Assembly: GCA_013001755.1 (NCBI GenBank)
Contig: JABDLY010000055.1
Location: forward strand, 1 to 38,461
Length of the DNA: 38,461 nt
Source of the DNA: Sphingomonadaceae bacterium
GTDB taxonomy: Bacteria > Pseudomonadota > Alphaproteobacteria > Sphingomonadales > Sphingomonadaceae
Direction: 5' to 3'
In this document: positions 1 through 16,261 of the stretch, piece after piece
Layout of the letters: each line of letters begins with the position of its first letter
Position numbering within the stretch: position 1 is the first letter of the stretch
Position numbers and translations under genes: made by a program
Notes under the pieces: model-generated
The model's input: the letters and a program-made list of their open reading frames with translations, nothing else
What the model was told of the DNA's origin: nothing
Database searches by the model: none

Positions 1-67
1 CCTTCTGAAATACAGCGTCAGCTATGGCCGAGCACCGCCCATTCCGCAACGCCAGCGGCGAAGATTC

Positions 68-382
68 TCAGTCGAGAAGAAGGATATGCTCGTCGTCGCC
101 GATCTGACCGGTGTTGCGGCGGACGAGTTCGTCGGCGAAATCGGGATCGACGCCGCGCGGATTGAGGAGGTCGACCCGGTTTTGCATTTCGGCGCGCTCG
201 ACCTCGAGCGCGGCAAGTTCGATCTGCCGCTGCTCATGCAGCCGCGAATAATCGCCCCAGGCGAACAGCCCGTTCGGACCCAGCAACGCATAGCCCGCGA
301 AATTGGCGATCACGAGAACCGCCAGCGCCGGCGCGATCGCGGCGCGCAAAATGTGGATAACTGTTCTTGGACGAGACGCCAT
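68..382 (-). CDS. ftsB: FtsB/DivIC-like septum formation initiator protein
   Basis: Short protein MASRPRTVIHILRAAIAPALAVLVIANFAGYALLGPNGLFAWGDYSRLHEQRQIELAALEVERAEMQNRVDLL: one N-terminal TM helix followed by a coiled coil; located next to eno as in many proteobacteria. ATG at 382 preferred over the longer ORF start (607), which would run into the upstream gene. Confidence 0.8.
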   Translation of the reverse strand: MASRPRTVIHILRAAIAPALAVLVIANFAGYALLGPNGLFAWGDYSRLHEQRQIELAALEVERAEMQNRVDLLNPRGVDPDFADELVRRNTGQIGDDEHILLLD

Positions 383-477
383 GTGGAACGTTGAATCAGA
401 ACCGACTCGGGGATGCAAGCGCGATTCGCCTTTGATGACAATTTTGCGACGAATGGAATCTGGCGGGCGATGAGTGG

Positions 478-1797
<1,320 letters not shown>

Positions 1798-1908
1798 CTA
1801 ACGTTGCTGCGCCTGCGAAGCAAATAGTGTATTAGCGAGAATATACGGAACGGATTGGCGTCTCGCGCGCTTGATGTATGAAGGACCAAAACTCGTTACG
1901 GAGACAGA

Positions 1909-2373
1909 ATGATGGCGACCAATGACAATCTTCCCGAAGGCACCGACACGGTGATCGACGAAGCCGCGAACGATGCCGAAAAAGGCACCGTTACCAAGGC
2001 CAAGGAGCGCATCAAAAGCGAAGCCGGCCAACTGAAAGATCAGGCCAGCGGCAAGGCGCGTGAATATGCGACGCAGGGCAAGGACAAGGCGACCGGCACA
2101 CTCAAGGACGTATCGGCCGCGATGGACGATGCCGCGAAATCGGTCGATCAACGGCTTGGCGAGAATTATGGCGAATATGCCCGCTGGGCTGCAGGCGCCG
2201 TATCGGGCTTCGCCGACAAACTCGACGGCAAGGAAGTCGACGACCTGCTACACGACGCCGAACAGTTCGTCCGCAAGAGCCCGGTCATGGCGATTGGCGT
2301 TGCGGCGGTCGCAGGTTTCGCGATCGCACGTCTGGTCAAATCGGGCATGGACGGCGCACAGGACGACGCATGA
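1909..2373 (+). CDS. DUF883/YqjD-ElaB-like membrane-anchored stress protein
   Basis: Lys/Ala/Asp-rich amphipathic N-terminus and a C-terminal short hydrophobic segment (KSPVMAIGVAAVAGFAIARLVKSG) typical of DUF883-type proteins. Confidence 0.7.
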   Translation: MMATNDNLPEGTDTVIDEAANDAEKGTVTKAKERIKSEAGQLKDQASGKAREYATQGKDKATGTLKDVSAAMDDAAKSVDQRLGENYGEYARWAAGAVSGFADKLDGKEVDDLLHDAEQFVRKSPVMAIGVAAVAGFAIARLVKSGMDGAQDDA

Positions 2374-2789
2374 CAGAGGCTGCGGGAGAAGGCCCTGACT
2401 ACAGCACGCTCTTCGGACGCGTGCTGAAAGACGGCGAGCGTTTTGCCAAGGCACGGATTAAACTATATCGCGCGCTCGCCTACTATCGTTTCGGGCAGGC
2501 GCGTGGGCCGCTGTTGCTTTTCCTCGCCGCCGGGGCGTTCGCGATCGGCGCCACGGTGTCGCTGCTCGTCGGCCTGGTTATCTGGTTGTCGGCAATGATC
2601 GGCGGGCTGGCCGCCGGTATCGCCATCTTCGTGGCAGGGCTCGCGATAGCGGGGCTATGCGGCTGGATCGGTATGCGGACGATGCCCGATCTCACCGAAC
2701 TACCCTTTGAGGATGACGATATCATCCGCACCAGCGATCACCTCGTCGAGCAGCAGTCGGCCGCAGCCGGTGAGTCGACAATCTTATGA
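2370..2789 (+). CDS. Phage holin family/YqjE-like (DUF1469) membrane protein
   Basis: 139 aa with two adjacent TM segments (LLLFLAAGAFAIGATVSLLVGLVIWL..., LAAGIAIFVAGLAIAGLCGWIGM); ATGA overlap with the preceding gene. Confidence 0.7.
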   Translation: MTEAAGEGPDYSTLFGRVLKDGERFAKARIKLYRALAYYRFGQARGPLLLFLAAGAFAIGATVSLLVGLVIWLSAMIGGLAAGIAIFVAGLAIAGLCGWIGMRTMPDLTELPFEDDDIIRTSDHLVEQQSAAAGESTIL

Positions 2790-3193
2790 CCACAGCAGAA
2801 GAACGACTGGCGCAGGCACGAATCGAGGAACGGATGGCGCGGGCGCGCTGGTTCGAAACCATCGACGAATTGCAAGGCCGCACATCGGCTTCCGGTCTCG
2901 CCGAGGAGGCGTGGGAAGGTGTCCGCAATGCCGGCAATGCGCTGGCCGAAAAGGCGGTCGATACCGCGAAGAAAAAGCCGGGCATCACGGTTGCGATCGG
3001 ATCGGGCCTGGCGTTATTTTTCCTGCGCAAGCCGATCGCGTCGGCGCTACGCAAGCGCATGGCGCGGCGCAAGGAAACCAAATTGCTGCCTGAGTCGTTA
3101 GACAGAAAAGAAAAACCGGCCGAACCGCTCAAATCGAGCCCCAAGCGGCGGCCCAGCAAGACCAAGGAGTTTGAAGATGAGTGTCAAGGATAG
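2786..3193 (+). CDS. DUF3618-like membrane protein
   Basis: RARWFETIDELQGRTSASGLAEEAWEGVRNAGNAL...KKKPGITVAIGSGLALFFL pattern; ATGA overlap with the preceding gene. Confidence 0.65.
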   Translation: MTTAEERLAQARIEERMARARWFETIDELQGRTSASGLAEEAWEGVRNAGNALAEKAVDTAKKKPGITVAIGSGLALFFLRKPIASALRKRMARRKETKLLPESLDRKEKPAEPLKSSPKRRPSKTKEFEDECQG

Positions 3194-3647
3194 AGCAACC
3201 GAAGTCAGCGAAAACGTGCGCGATTCCTATCGCGCGACAAAAGCCAAGGCGGAAGAGACCTATGAAGCCGCCGCAGCGCGAACGGGCGAATTCTACGCCG
3301 GAGCGCGCGAACGCGCCGGCGTTGCCGGAGAGCGCACCGCCGCCGCCGTCAAGAGCAATCCGATCGCCGCGGTTGTCGGCGGGCTCGGTATCGGCATGCT
3401 GCTCGGCGCGCTGCTGCCGCGCAGCCGCCGTGAAGCCGAGATGCTCGGCCCCTATGGCAGCAAGATCACCGATCGTGCGCGCGACGCCGCCAATGCTGCT
3501 CGTGCCGTTGGTGAGGAGAAGCTCGACGAGCTTGGTTTCGTGAAGGACAATGCCCGCGAAACCGCGAAGAAGCTCATGGATACGGCCAAGGAAGCGGCCA
3601 ATGAGGCCAGCTCGGCTGCGGCGGAAAAGGCGCGCGGGAGCGAATAG
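3177..3647 (+). CDS. Second DUF883/YqjD-like protein
   Basis: MSVKDRATEVSENVRDSYRATKAKAEETYEAAAARTGEF...VKSNPIAAVVGGLGIGMLLGALLPRSRRE; overlaps the preceding gene (ORF opens at 3171, better Met at 3177). Confidence 0.65.
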   Translation: MSVKDRATEVSENVRDSYRATKAKAEETYEAAAARTGEFYAGARERAGVAGERTAAAVKSNPIAAVVGGLGIGMLLGALLPRSRREAEMLGPYGSKITDRARDAANAARAVGEEKLDELGFVKDNARETAKKLMDTAKEAANEASSAAAEKARGSE

Positions 3648-3740
3648 CTTTCGCCGCGCTTGCCATGCAGTTCAAAGCCCGTTCAGGCGCAAGGCGCTAA
3701 CACCATTGGCAAGGTTAGAGAATTTCCGAATTTGGAGACT

Positions 3741-4346
3741 ATGATGAAGCGTATTTCCAAGGCGTTGATGGCGGCTGCACTGTCGATTGGCAGTTTTGCC
3801 GCGCCCGCGATGTTGGCACCCGCGCATGCGGCGGTGAGCCAGGCGAGCCCCGAAGCTTTCGTCGAAAGCCTTGCCGAGGACGGGTTGGGCGTTTTGCGAT
3901 CGGGCAGCGAAGCACAAAAGCGTTCGCGCTTCCGTTCGCTGTTGCAGCGGCATTTTGCTGTCGACACAATCGGCGATAGACTGATCCGCCGCTGGCGCAG
4001 CCGGATCAGCACCGCGCAGTACAGCTCCTATCAGCGCGCATTGCCCGGTTTCATCCTCGGTACCTATGCCGATAGGCTGTCCACCTATTCGCGTGCACGC
4101 GTCGAGGTGGTCAATGCACGGCAGAGCGGCAGTAGCTATCTCGTGCAAACGCGGATCACCAACCCGGGCTCGCGCTCGGTAACGGCGATCTGGTATCTGA
4201 CCCGCGCGGGCGGCCAGTATCAGGTCTACAATATGCGCGTTGCGGGGATTAACCTGACGCTCAACCAAGCACAGGATTTCGACAGCTATATCCAGCGCAA
4301 CGGTTTCGACCGGCTGGTCAGTTTCATGGAGCGCCGCGGCGCGTAA
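3741..4346 (+). CDS. MlaC/Ttg2D-like ABC transporter substrate-binding protein
   Basis: Signal peptide MMKRISKALMAAALSIGSFAAPAMLAPAHA; MlaC-like features FRSLLQRHFAVDTIGDRLIRRW, YQRALPGFILGTYADRLSTY. The upstream ORF extension from 3660 is probably not translated. Confidence 0.8.
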   Translation: MMKRISKALMAAALSIGSFAAPAMLAPAHAAVSQASPEAFVESLAEDGLGVLRSGSEAQKRSRFRSLLQRHFAVDTIGDRLIRRWRSRISTAQYSSYQRALPGFILGTYADRLSTYSRARVEVVNARQSGSSYLVQTRITNPGSRSVTAIWYLTRAGGQYQVYNMRVAGINLTLNQAQDFDSYIQRNGFDRLVSFMERRGA

Positions 4347-4365
4347 AAACATCCGGACACAAGGC

Positions 4366-4398
4366 AAAAGGCGGTGGCTTTGCTGCCGCCTTTTCTTT
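4366..4398 (+). terminator. Rho-independent terminator after the mlaC-like gene
   Basis: AAAAGGCGG-tggctttgctg-CCGCCTTTTCTTT: GC stem followed by a T-rich tract. Confidence 0.8.
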
Positions 4399-4647
4399 AT
4401 GGGCCGCGCCATGGGCGAGAATAAAATGCACTTGGTTTTTGGCGGTCATGTATCGGATCCGCGCACGCTGGATTTTGACGATTTTTCGTCGATGCACATC
4501 GTCGGCATCTATCCCAATTATGAAGAGGCCGAAGAGGCTTGGCGGGCTTGGGCTCAGCGGACGGTCGACGATGCGGGGATGAAATATGTCGTCGTTCATC
4601 TCCATCGGCTGCTTGAACCCGATGTCATCAAATCGGCGAAAAAATAG
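4399..4647 (+). CDS. DUF4170-like small protein
   Basis: MHLVFGGHVSDPRTLDFDDFSSMHIVGIYPNYEEAEEAWRAWAQRTVDDAGMKYVVVHLHRLL; the real start may be 4411 or 4426. Confidence 0.65.
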   Translation: MGRAMGENKMHLVFGGHVSDPRTLDFDDFSSMHIVGIYPNYEEAEEAWRAWAQRTVDDAGMKYVVVHLHRLLEPDVIKSAKK

Positions 4648-4652
4648 CGCCT

Positions 4653-5279
4653 TCAGGCGTTGCGGAAGCGCCATAGCAACAGCGGCTTGGCCAGCACGAG
4701 CCCGGCGATAAAGCCGAAGATATGCGCCATGATCGCGATCCGCGAAGGCGATCCCATGCTCGAAAGTCCGATCAACAGCTGGATCACGATCCACGCGGCG
4801 GCAAGCGAGGCGACATGGCGCCAGCCTCCCCTGCCCTCACGCGCCCTGGAGAAGAGCAGCGCATAGGCGCCCACTATCGCCGACACTGCGCCGCTCGCGC
4901 CGACCATCGGCCCGGCATCGTTCATATTGAAAAGATAATGTCCCGCCGCCGAAACATAGGCGCCGAAGCCGTACAGGATCAGAAGTCCGCGTACGCCGGT
5001 CGCCTCTTCGACGCCGCGGCCGCAAAACCACAGCAAGAGCATGTTGAACGCAATGTGCATGAAATCGGCGTGGAGCAATGTTGCCGATAGCGGCGTCAGG
5101 ATGACCGGGAGCGCGCCGGGAACGACCACATCGCCATTCACCCGCTCGGGGATAAAACCGCCAAAGCCATAGGCCCAATATTGCTGGCCAAGCGCAGCGA
5201 CGAGCGCCCACGCGACTACGGTTACCAGCGCGATTTTGGTCGATAGCGACGATTCGGAGAGGCGAGATAACCAGTTCAT
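4653..5279 (-). CDS. Rhomboid family intramembrane serine protease
   Basis: Multiple TM segments, HADFMHIAFNMLLLWFCG, catalytic GASGAVSAIVGAYALLF and C-terminal HIFGFIAGL. Confidence 0.9.
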   Translation of the reverse strand: MNWLSRLSESSLSTKIALVTVVAWALVAALGQQYWAYGFGGFIPERVNGDVVVPGALPVILTPLSATLLHADFMHIAFNMLLLWFCGRGVEEATGVRGLLILYGFGAYVSAAGHYLFNMNDAGPMVGASGAVSAIVGAYALLFSRAREGRGGWRHVASLAAAWIVIQLLIGLSSMGSPSRIAIMAHIFGFIAGLVLAKPLLLWRFRNA

Positions 5280-5305
5280 GACGCCATCCTAACCGCGGTC
5301 CGGAC

Positions 5306-5791
5306 CTAAACGAACTCGATCTTCTCGATCAGATAATATTTGTCGCCGGCGGGGACGGTGAACTCGATCTCGTCGCCCTTGTTGCGGCCGATCAAGGCGC
5401 GCGCGAGCGGCGAAGTGTATGAGATTCGGCCGTTGGTAGCGTCCGCTTCATATTCGCCGACGATCTGATATTTGATCTTCTTGTCGTTCTCGTCGAGCAG
5501 ATGAACCGTGGCGCCAAAGACGACCTTGTCGCCCGACAGCTCGGTGGGATCGATAACCTGCGCGCGCGTCAGCCGGTCCTCATAATCGCCGATCTGCGCT
5601 TCGATCTGGCCCTGACGCTCCTTGGCGGCGTGATATTCGGCATTCTCCGAAAGATCGCCGTGCGCGCGCGCTTCCTCGATCGCATCGATTACAGCCGGAC
5701 GCTCGATCTCCTTGAGCCGCTTCACCTCGGTGACCAGCCGCTCATGACCTTCGAGCAACATCGGCATCTGTTCAATCGTCGCCATTCCCAT
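5306..5791 (-). CDS. greA: Transcription elongation factor GreA
   Basis: [31 protein letters not shown]...[20 protein letters not shown]; start may be the internal Met ([10 protein letters not shown]). Confidence 0.95.
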   Translation of the reverse strand: MGMATIEQMPMLLEGHERLVTEVKRLKEIERPAVIDAIEEARAHGDLSENAEYHAAKERQGQIEAQIGDYEDRLTRAQVIDPTELSGDKVVFGATVHLLDENDKKIKYQIVGEYEADATNGRISYTSPLARALIGRNKGDEIEFTVPAGDKYYLIEKIEFV

Positions 5792-5862
5792 AGCCTTTCG
5801 TCAAAAACTTGCCTTGGGGCGGCTTTCGCAAGCCCGCCTTTGTCAGGGTCAAGTTGTCGGGA

Positions 5863-9129
<3,267 letters not shown>

Positions 9130-9142
9130 TTGTTCAACTTGC

Positions 9143-9182
9143 AAAAAGCCGCGCCGTCTTCCCTTGGGATGGCGGCGCGGCT
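9143..9182 (-). terminator. Rho-independent terminator between the small lipoprotein gene and carB
   Basis: Minus-strand AGCCGCGCCG-N16-CGGCGCGGCT followed by TTTT: 10-bp perfect GC stem with T tract. Confidence 0.85.
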
Positions 9183-9198
9183 GTTATGGTGGAGCGTT

Positions 9199-9459
9199 CT
9201 AGCTGTCGAGTTGGCCCGACATCGCATCGCTGATGCACTGTTGGGCGCGTTCGGCCAGTTGCTGCTGATCGGCGGCGCTCGAGGCGGTAAGCCCTTCGGT
9301 CGCGCAAGCGCAATATTCGTCCATGTCGACACCCGCTGCTGCGAGCTGGTCGGCATATTGCGCGCCTTGCTCCTGGCATTGTGCGCGAGCCTGGTCTTCG
9401 ATCGAACCACCGCAGCTCGCCAAGGCGGCAGCCGCCGCGACAACAATAAGATATTTCAT
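9199..9459 (-). CDS. Small putative lipoprotein
   Basis: MKYLIVVAAAAALASCGGSIEDQ: signal peptide with LASC lipobox; 86 aa; between carA and carB. Confidence 0.65.
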   Translation of the reverse strand: MKYLIVVAAAAALASCGGSIEDQARAQCQEQGAQYADQLAAAGVDMDEYCACATEGLTASSAADQQQLAERAQQCISDAMSGQLDS

Positions 9460-9542
9460 GATCTTTCCCCTCTATTGGACATCGGCGCCAATCATTCGAC
9501 ACCGCAATATGCGACCGCATTCCTTATGCTTGGAAATCCCTC

Positions 9543-10706
9543 CTACAACATCCCGACGAACTTTTCGAACAGATAGGCGCTGTCCTGCGGGCCAGGACTG
9601 GCTTCGGGATGATATTGCACACCGAAGACACGGCCGCCCTCCATTTCGAGCCCGCACAGGCTACCGTCGAACAGGCTGACATGCGTCACGGTGACGCTTT
9701 TGGGCAGGCTGTCGATATCGACGGCAAAGCCATGGTTCATGCTGGTGATCTCGACACGGCCATCGGAGAGTCGCTTGACCGGATGGTTGGCCCCGCGATG
9801 CCCCTGGTGCATCTTCACGGTCTTCGCGCCCGCCGCGATGCCGAGCATTTGATGGCCGAGGCAAATACCGAAGATCGGTTTGCCGCTGTCGATCAACTCG
9901 CGGATCACCGTCACGGCATAATCGCCCGTTGCAGCCGGGTCGCCGGGGCCATTCGCGAGGAAGACGCCGTCGGGCTCATGCCGCATCACATCTTCGGCCG
10001 ACACTGTCCCCGGCACCACCGTCACCCGAGCGCCGGCGTTGACGAGATGGCGCAGGATGTTGCGCTTGGCGCCATAATCGATCGCGACGACATGAGGGCG
10101 GCTTTCGTCACCCCCCTGCCCTTCGGCATAACCTGCCTCGATCGTCCAAAGCCCGTCGCGCCACGCATATTGCTGCGCCGTCGTGACATCCTTGGCGAGA
10201 TCCATACCTTTCAGCCCCGGCCAGTCCGCCGCCTGTTTCGCGAGCGCTTCGATATCAATTTCGCCGACCGCATTATGCGCGATCACGCCATTGGGCGCGC
10301 CCTCCTCGCGGATCAGCCGTGTCAGCGCGCGCGTGTCGACGCCTGACAGGCCGATCCGGCCGTTGTTCTTGAGCCATTGGTCGAAATGTTGCGTGCTGCG
10401 AAAGTTCGACGGATCGGTGACGTCCTCGCGCACGATGCAGCCGAGCGCGTGCGGGTTGGTAGCTTCGATGTCATCGGCATTGGCACCGACATTGCCGATA
10501 TGCGGGAAGGTGAAGGTGACGATCTGACCCGCATAGGAGGGATCGGTCATCACCTCCTGATAGCCGGTCATCGCGGTGTTGAAGCAAACCTCGCCGACCG
10601 CATGGCCCTCGGCGCCAAAGCCCCTGCCCCACACGCATGTGCCATCGCCCAAAACCAATACGCCCGTCGCTCCGTCAGGCGCGTGGGTTTGGCTGGCGTT
10701 AGCCAT
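9543..10706 (-). CDS. carA: Carbamoyl-phosphate synthase small subunit
   Basis: LVLGDGTCVWGRGFGAEG, glutaminase motif FGICLGHQMLGIAAGAKT, QYHPEASPGPQDS. Confidence 0.98.
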   Translation of the reverse strand: MANASQTHAPDGATGVLVLGDGTCVWGRGFGAEGHAVGEVCFNTAMTGYQEVMTDPSYAGQIVTFTFPHIGNVGANADDIEATNPHALGCIVREDVTDPSNFRSTQHFDQWLKNNGRIGLSGVDTRALTRLIREEGAPNGVIAHNAVGEIDIEALAKQAADWPGLKGMDLAKDVTTAQQYAWRDGLWTIEAGYAEGQGGDESRPHVVAIDYGAKRNILRHLVNAGARVTVVPGTVSAEDVMRHEPDGVFLANGPGDPAATGDYAVTVIRELIDSGKPIFGICLGHQMLGIAAGAKTVKMHQGHRGANHPVKRLSDGRVEITSMNHGFAVDIDSLPKSVTVTHVSLFDGSLCGLEMEGGRVFGVQYHPEASPGPQDSAYLFEKFVGML

Positions 10707-10857
10707 CGTTTTGGATCCTCGATTTCGGGTCTGGCCGGATGCGCAAACGGCTGTCAGCTAGGGTGCGTGCCAGACAGGGTCAATGGGTGGTCAGCAACAT
10801 TATCCCCAGCTAGAAAATGGCTATTCCCATCGAGCCCCGATTCAGCAAGGAAGAGAC

Positions 10858-11313
10858 ATGCTCCGCGACGATATCAAGGCCGCCCAGATTGCCGCGATGA
10901 AGGCCAAAGACGGCGATCGCACCGCTGCGCTGCGGCTCATCCTGTCGAAGATCAAAGACCGCGATATCGAATTGCGCACCGAAGGCGGCGCGAAGGATGA
11001 CGAGGCGATGGTCGTCGAAGTGCTGCAGAAAATGATCAAGCAGCGCCGCGAATCGATATCGATGTATGAAAGTGGCGGGCGGCAGGAACTGGCCGACAAG
11101 GAAAAGGCCGAAGTCGGCGTGATCGAGGAATTCCTGCCTGCGATGATGAGCGGAGCCGAGGCCTCGGCGGCGATAGACGCGATCATCGCCGAAACCGGCG
11201 CGACCAGCGCAAAAGATATGGGCAAGGTGATGGGGCTGTTAAAACAGAGACATAGTGGCGAAATGGATTTGGGCGCGGCGAGCGGGCTGGTAAAATCGAA
11301 GCTTTTGGGTTGA
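10858..11313 (+). CDS. GatB/YqeY domain-containing protein
   Basis: MLRDDIKAAQIAAMKAKDGDRTAALRLILSKIKDRDIE...MGKVMGLLKQRHSGEMDLGAASGLVKSKL. Confidence 0.92.
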   Translation: MLRDDIKAAQIAAMKAKDGDRTAALRLILSKIKDRDIELRTEGGAKDDEAMVVEVLQKMIKQRRESISMYESGGRQELADKEKAEVGVIEEFLPAMMSGAEASAAIDAIIAETGATSAKDMGKVMGLLKQRHSGEMDLGAASGLVKSKLLG

Positions 11314-11354
11314 CGTATGGGAACCCGACCACGACATCTCCTGTTTCCCAACCT

Positions 11355-12071
11355 ATGTTGAGTCTTGAAATGGGTCGCACCACCATATTTTTATTGGCGC
11401 TCGCCGTTACGGCCTGCGCACAGAATCCGTCTTCCAAAGGCGACGATCCGGCCGAGGAAGGCACGACGGCCGATCCCGAAGATATCATCACTCCGACCGA
11501 CTTCGCCTCGCTGACGCTGGGCGGCACGGTTCAGGGGCCGCTCGGCCCCGAGGTCGAAGCGTCGTTCGTCACCGAGGATGGAGTCGCGCTTGGCGATATC
11601 GCAAGCCGCGTCCAATGCCCCGAAGGCGTCGATCCGTGCGATCCAGAGACCGCCGAAGACGGTACGATCTACACCTATATCTACGAGGTCCGTCCCGGCT
11701 TTGACGGCCCCAATGACGAACCCTTTCCAAACCCGGAACGGGTCGTCCCGGTCGAGAGCGGGCAGAGCTTCGCCCTCAACTTTCCGGCGCACGGCTTTAC
11801 CGGCGTCGCCGGCTATTCGGTCCTCGATGCCCAGGAAATCCTCGCCGACGGCTTCAACGCATCGATCAGTTGCGAGGGCGACAGGCTGACCTGGACGCTG
11901 CCCGCGCAATCGGGCTGGAGCACGGGCGAGACGATCACCTTCTTCTGGCAATCGACCCAGCCGCCAACCGGCCCCGACGGCGAATATCGCTTCGTCGGCG
12001 ATGATATGGAGTCTACCGGCATGGGCCCGATGCCGCGCGAAGGCGGCGAAATCGCGGCTGTGTGTGAATAA
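11355..12071 (+). CDS. Hypothetical lipoprotein
   Basis: Signal peptide and lipobox-like TTIFLLALAVTACAQNPSS; the ORF opens at 11310 but Met at 11355 or 11370 fits the signal peptide better. Confidence 0.6.
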   Translation: MLSLEMGRTTIFLLALAVTACAQNPSSKGDDPAEEGTTADPEDIITPTDFASLTLGGTVQGPLGPEVEASFVTEDGVALGDIASRVQCPEGVDPCDPETAEDGTIYTYIYEVRPGFDGPNDEPFPNPERVVPVESGQSFALNFPAHGFTGVAGYSVLDAQEILADGFNASISCEGDRLTWTLPAQSGWSTGETITFFWQSTQPPTGPDGEYRFVGDDMESTGMGPMPREGGEIAAVCE

Positions 12072-12129
12072 TCAGGCGCCACCAGATTGAATTTTCCCGC
12101 GTTTGGGGTTAACGCATTATAATAGGGCC

Positions 12130-13965
12130 ATGTCGCTCAGCCCCGCTTTCCTGGATGAACTCCGGATGCGCACGACTTTGTCGAGCGTTATCTCGCGTCA
12201 TACCAAGCTCCAGAAAGCCGGGCGCGAATGGAAGGCCTGTTGCCCCTTTCACAAGGAAAAGACGCCGTCCTTCACCGTCAATGACGAGAAGGGCTTCTAT
12301 CATTGCTTCGGCTGTGGCGCGCATGGCGATGCGATCAAATTCCTCACCGAAACGCGCGGGCTACCGTTTATCGATGCGGTCAAGGAACTCGCCGACACTG
12401 CCGGGATGCAGGTCCCTGCCCCCGATCCGCAGGCACGCGAGCGGCAAGAAAAATCGGCGTCGCTGCGCGATGTCGTCGAGGCGGCGGCCGACTGGTATGT
12501 CGAACAGCTTCATAGCAATGCCGGCGCAGAAGCGCGCGCCTATCTCGAAGAACGCGGTATCGCAGATGCGACGCTGCGCGCCTTCGGGCTTGGCTTTGCG
12601 CCTGACGATCGCGGCAAGCTCGAAGAGGCGCTCAAGGAATTCGGCAAGGACAGATTGCTCGAGGCCGGGCTGATCGCCCAGCCCGAAGATGGCCGCGCGC
12701 CCTATGATCGCTTCCGCAGCCGACTGATGTTCCCGATCCGCGACCGGCGCGGGCGCGTCATCGCGTTCAGCGGGCGGATCATTGGCCTAAAAGAAGAAAC
12801 AGGGGGCAAGCCGAAATATCTAAACTCCCCCGACACGCCGATTTTCGACAAGGGCCGCGAACTCTACAATTTCGACCGCGCCGGCGCCGCTTCACGCGAT
12901 ACCAAGCGGATCATCGTCGTCGAAGGCCAGATGGACGTTATCGCGCTCGACCAGGCGGGCTTCGGCGAGGCCGTCGCGCCGCTCGGCACCGCGCTGACCG
13001 AAAACCAGCTGGCGCTGCTCTGGCGCGTCGACGAAGCTCCGATCCTCTGTTTCGATGGCGACAGCGCGGGCCAGAAGGCCGCGATGCGCGCCGTCGAACG
13101 CGCGATGCCGGCGATCCGACCGGACCGGACGCTACGCTTTGTCGAACTGCCCGCAGGGCAGGATCCCGACGATGTCATCCGGGCCGGCGGCCTCGAAAGC
13201 CTGCGCCGCGCCTTTGACGGCCCGCTCAGCCTCGATGCGTTCCTGTGGAATTACGAAACAGCACGAGCCGAAACGGCGTCGCCCACGGGCCGTGCCAAGC
13301 TGAAGGCCCGCCTCAACGAACTGGCGAACGCGATTGGGGACTCCGAATTGCGCGCCGAATTCGGCCGCGAATTCCGCCAGCGTCACTGGAACGCCTTTGG
13401 CTGGAAGAAGAAGGAAGTCGATTTTGTCCGCCGTGCGATCGCCGACACGGCAGGCCGCAGCGCACTGACCGGTCACGATCTTTATATCCGCGCGGTGCTG
13501 CTTGGTCTTTCACGCTATCCGTCGGTCATCGCCGATCGTCTCGATCAGGTGCAGGCCCTCGCCGCAAACGACACTATGCTGGGGCGTTGGCGCGATCTTC
13601 TCGTCGCAGCATCGGTTGAGCGCCCGGGGCTTGATGCCGACATGATCGAGACCATATTAAGCCAGTCCGGCATTGAAACGGTCGATCAGCGCGATCTTGG
13701 CCGCGGCTTGGGATTTTCGTTCTTTTTCGGGAAGTCGGAACCGGAGGTCGCAATCAGGGATTTGGAAGCGGCGATCGATACGATCGCAAGGAGCCAGGAA
13801 CTCGATGCGAATCTCGAAACGGTAAAGGCGGCGCTGGCCGCCGCGACCGAGGAAGAGGATTTCGAAGGCATCTGGAACAGGGAATCGCAGCGTCGCAAGC
13901 AGCTGATCGAGGAAAAGCAGCGCTTGCATGACGAGTTGGAAACATTAGGGGAAGCGGCCGAATAG
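12130..13965 (+). CDS. dnaG: DNA primase
   Basis: CHC2 zinc finger [37 protein letters not shown] region [16 protein letters not shown]...[12 protein letters not shown]. Confidence 0.97.
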   Translation: MSLSPAFLDELRMRTTLSSVISRHTKLQKAGREWKACCPFHKEKTPSFTVNDEKGFYHCFGCGAHGDAIKFLTETRGLPFIDAVKELADTAGMQVPAPDPQARERQEKSASLRDVVEAAADWYVEQLHSNAGAEARAYLEERGIADATLRAFGLGFAPDDRGKLEEALKEFGKDRLLEAGLIAQPEDGRAPYDRFRSRLMFPIRDRRGRVIAFSGRIIGLKEETGGKPKYLNSPDTPIFDKGRELYNFDRAGAASRDTKRIIVVEGQMDVIALDQAGFGEAVAPLGTALTENQLALLWRVDEAPILCFDGDSAGQKAAMRAVERAMPAIRPDRTLRFVELPAGQDPDDVIRAGGLESLRRAFDGPLSLDAFLWNYETARAETASPTGRAKLKARLNELANAIGDSELRAEFGREFRQRHWNAFGWKKKEVDFVRRAIADTAGRSALTGHDLYIRAVLLGLSRYPSVIADRLDQVQALAANDTMLGRWRDLLVAASVERPGLDADMIETILSQSGIETVDQRDLGRGLGFSFFFGKSEPEVAIRDLEAAIDTIARSQELDANLETVKAALAAATEEEDFEGIWNRESQRRKQLIEEKQRLHDELETLGEAAE

Positions 13966-14000
13966 GTGGCCGAACGCACAGAAAGACCACAGGGATAATC

Positions 14001-16037
<2,037 letters not shown>

Positions 16038-16190
16038 CCCACCACGCCGGCCATTTGCCTCTTGGGCTGCGCGAAACGCTTCCTAGCTATTGGTGAAATT
16101 CCCCATATTTTAGGATGCCGATGATTGCGTTCCGGTGCCGCAAGACAGTGTTCTTGGTGCAAACCCTTCTAGAAACTAGCTTTATCGGTT

Positions 16191-16208
16191 CTGGCACGCT
16201 TCGTGCTT
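16191..16208 (+). promoter_or_regulatory. Putative sigma-54 (-24/-12) promoter upstream of pspC
   Basis: CTGGCACGCTTCGTGCTT: GG-N10-GC spacing, close to YTGGCACGRNNNTTGCW. Confidence 0.55.
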
Positions 16209-16261
16209 AGTGTGTGGGGAATGGCCGCTCGCCGGTCCCGCCACACCAAAGGAGTTATGAA

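Noticed and set aside
1847-1871. Possible EcfG general-stress promoter (GGAAC-N16-CGCT) before the DUF883 operon
   Set aside because: The -35 matches GGAAC, but the -10 is CGCT rather than CGTT, so the match is too weak to call as a feature without other evidence.
5803-5838. Hairpin between carB and greA (GGCGGGCTTGCGAAAGCCGCC) considered as a terminator
   Set aside because: The stem has a bulge and the T tract is about 10 nt away, so it is not a convincing intrinsic terminator; it might only be a leader structure.
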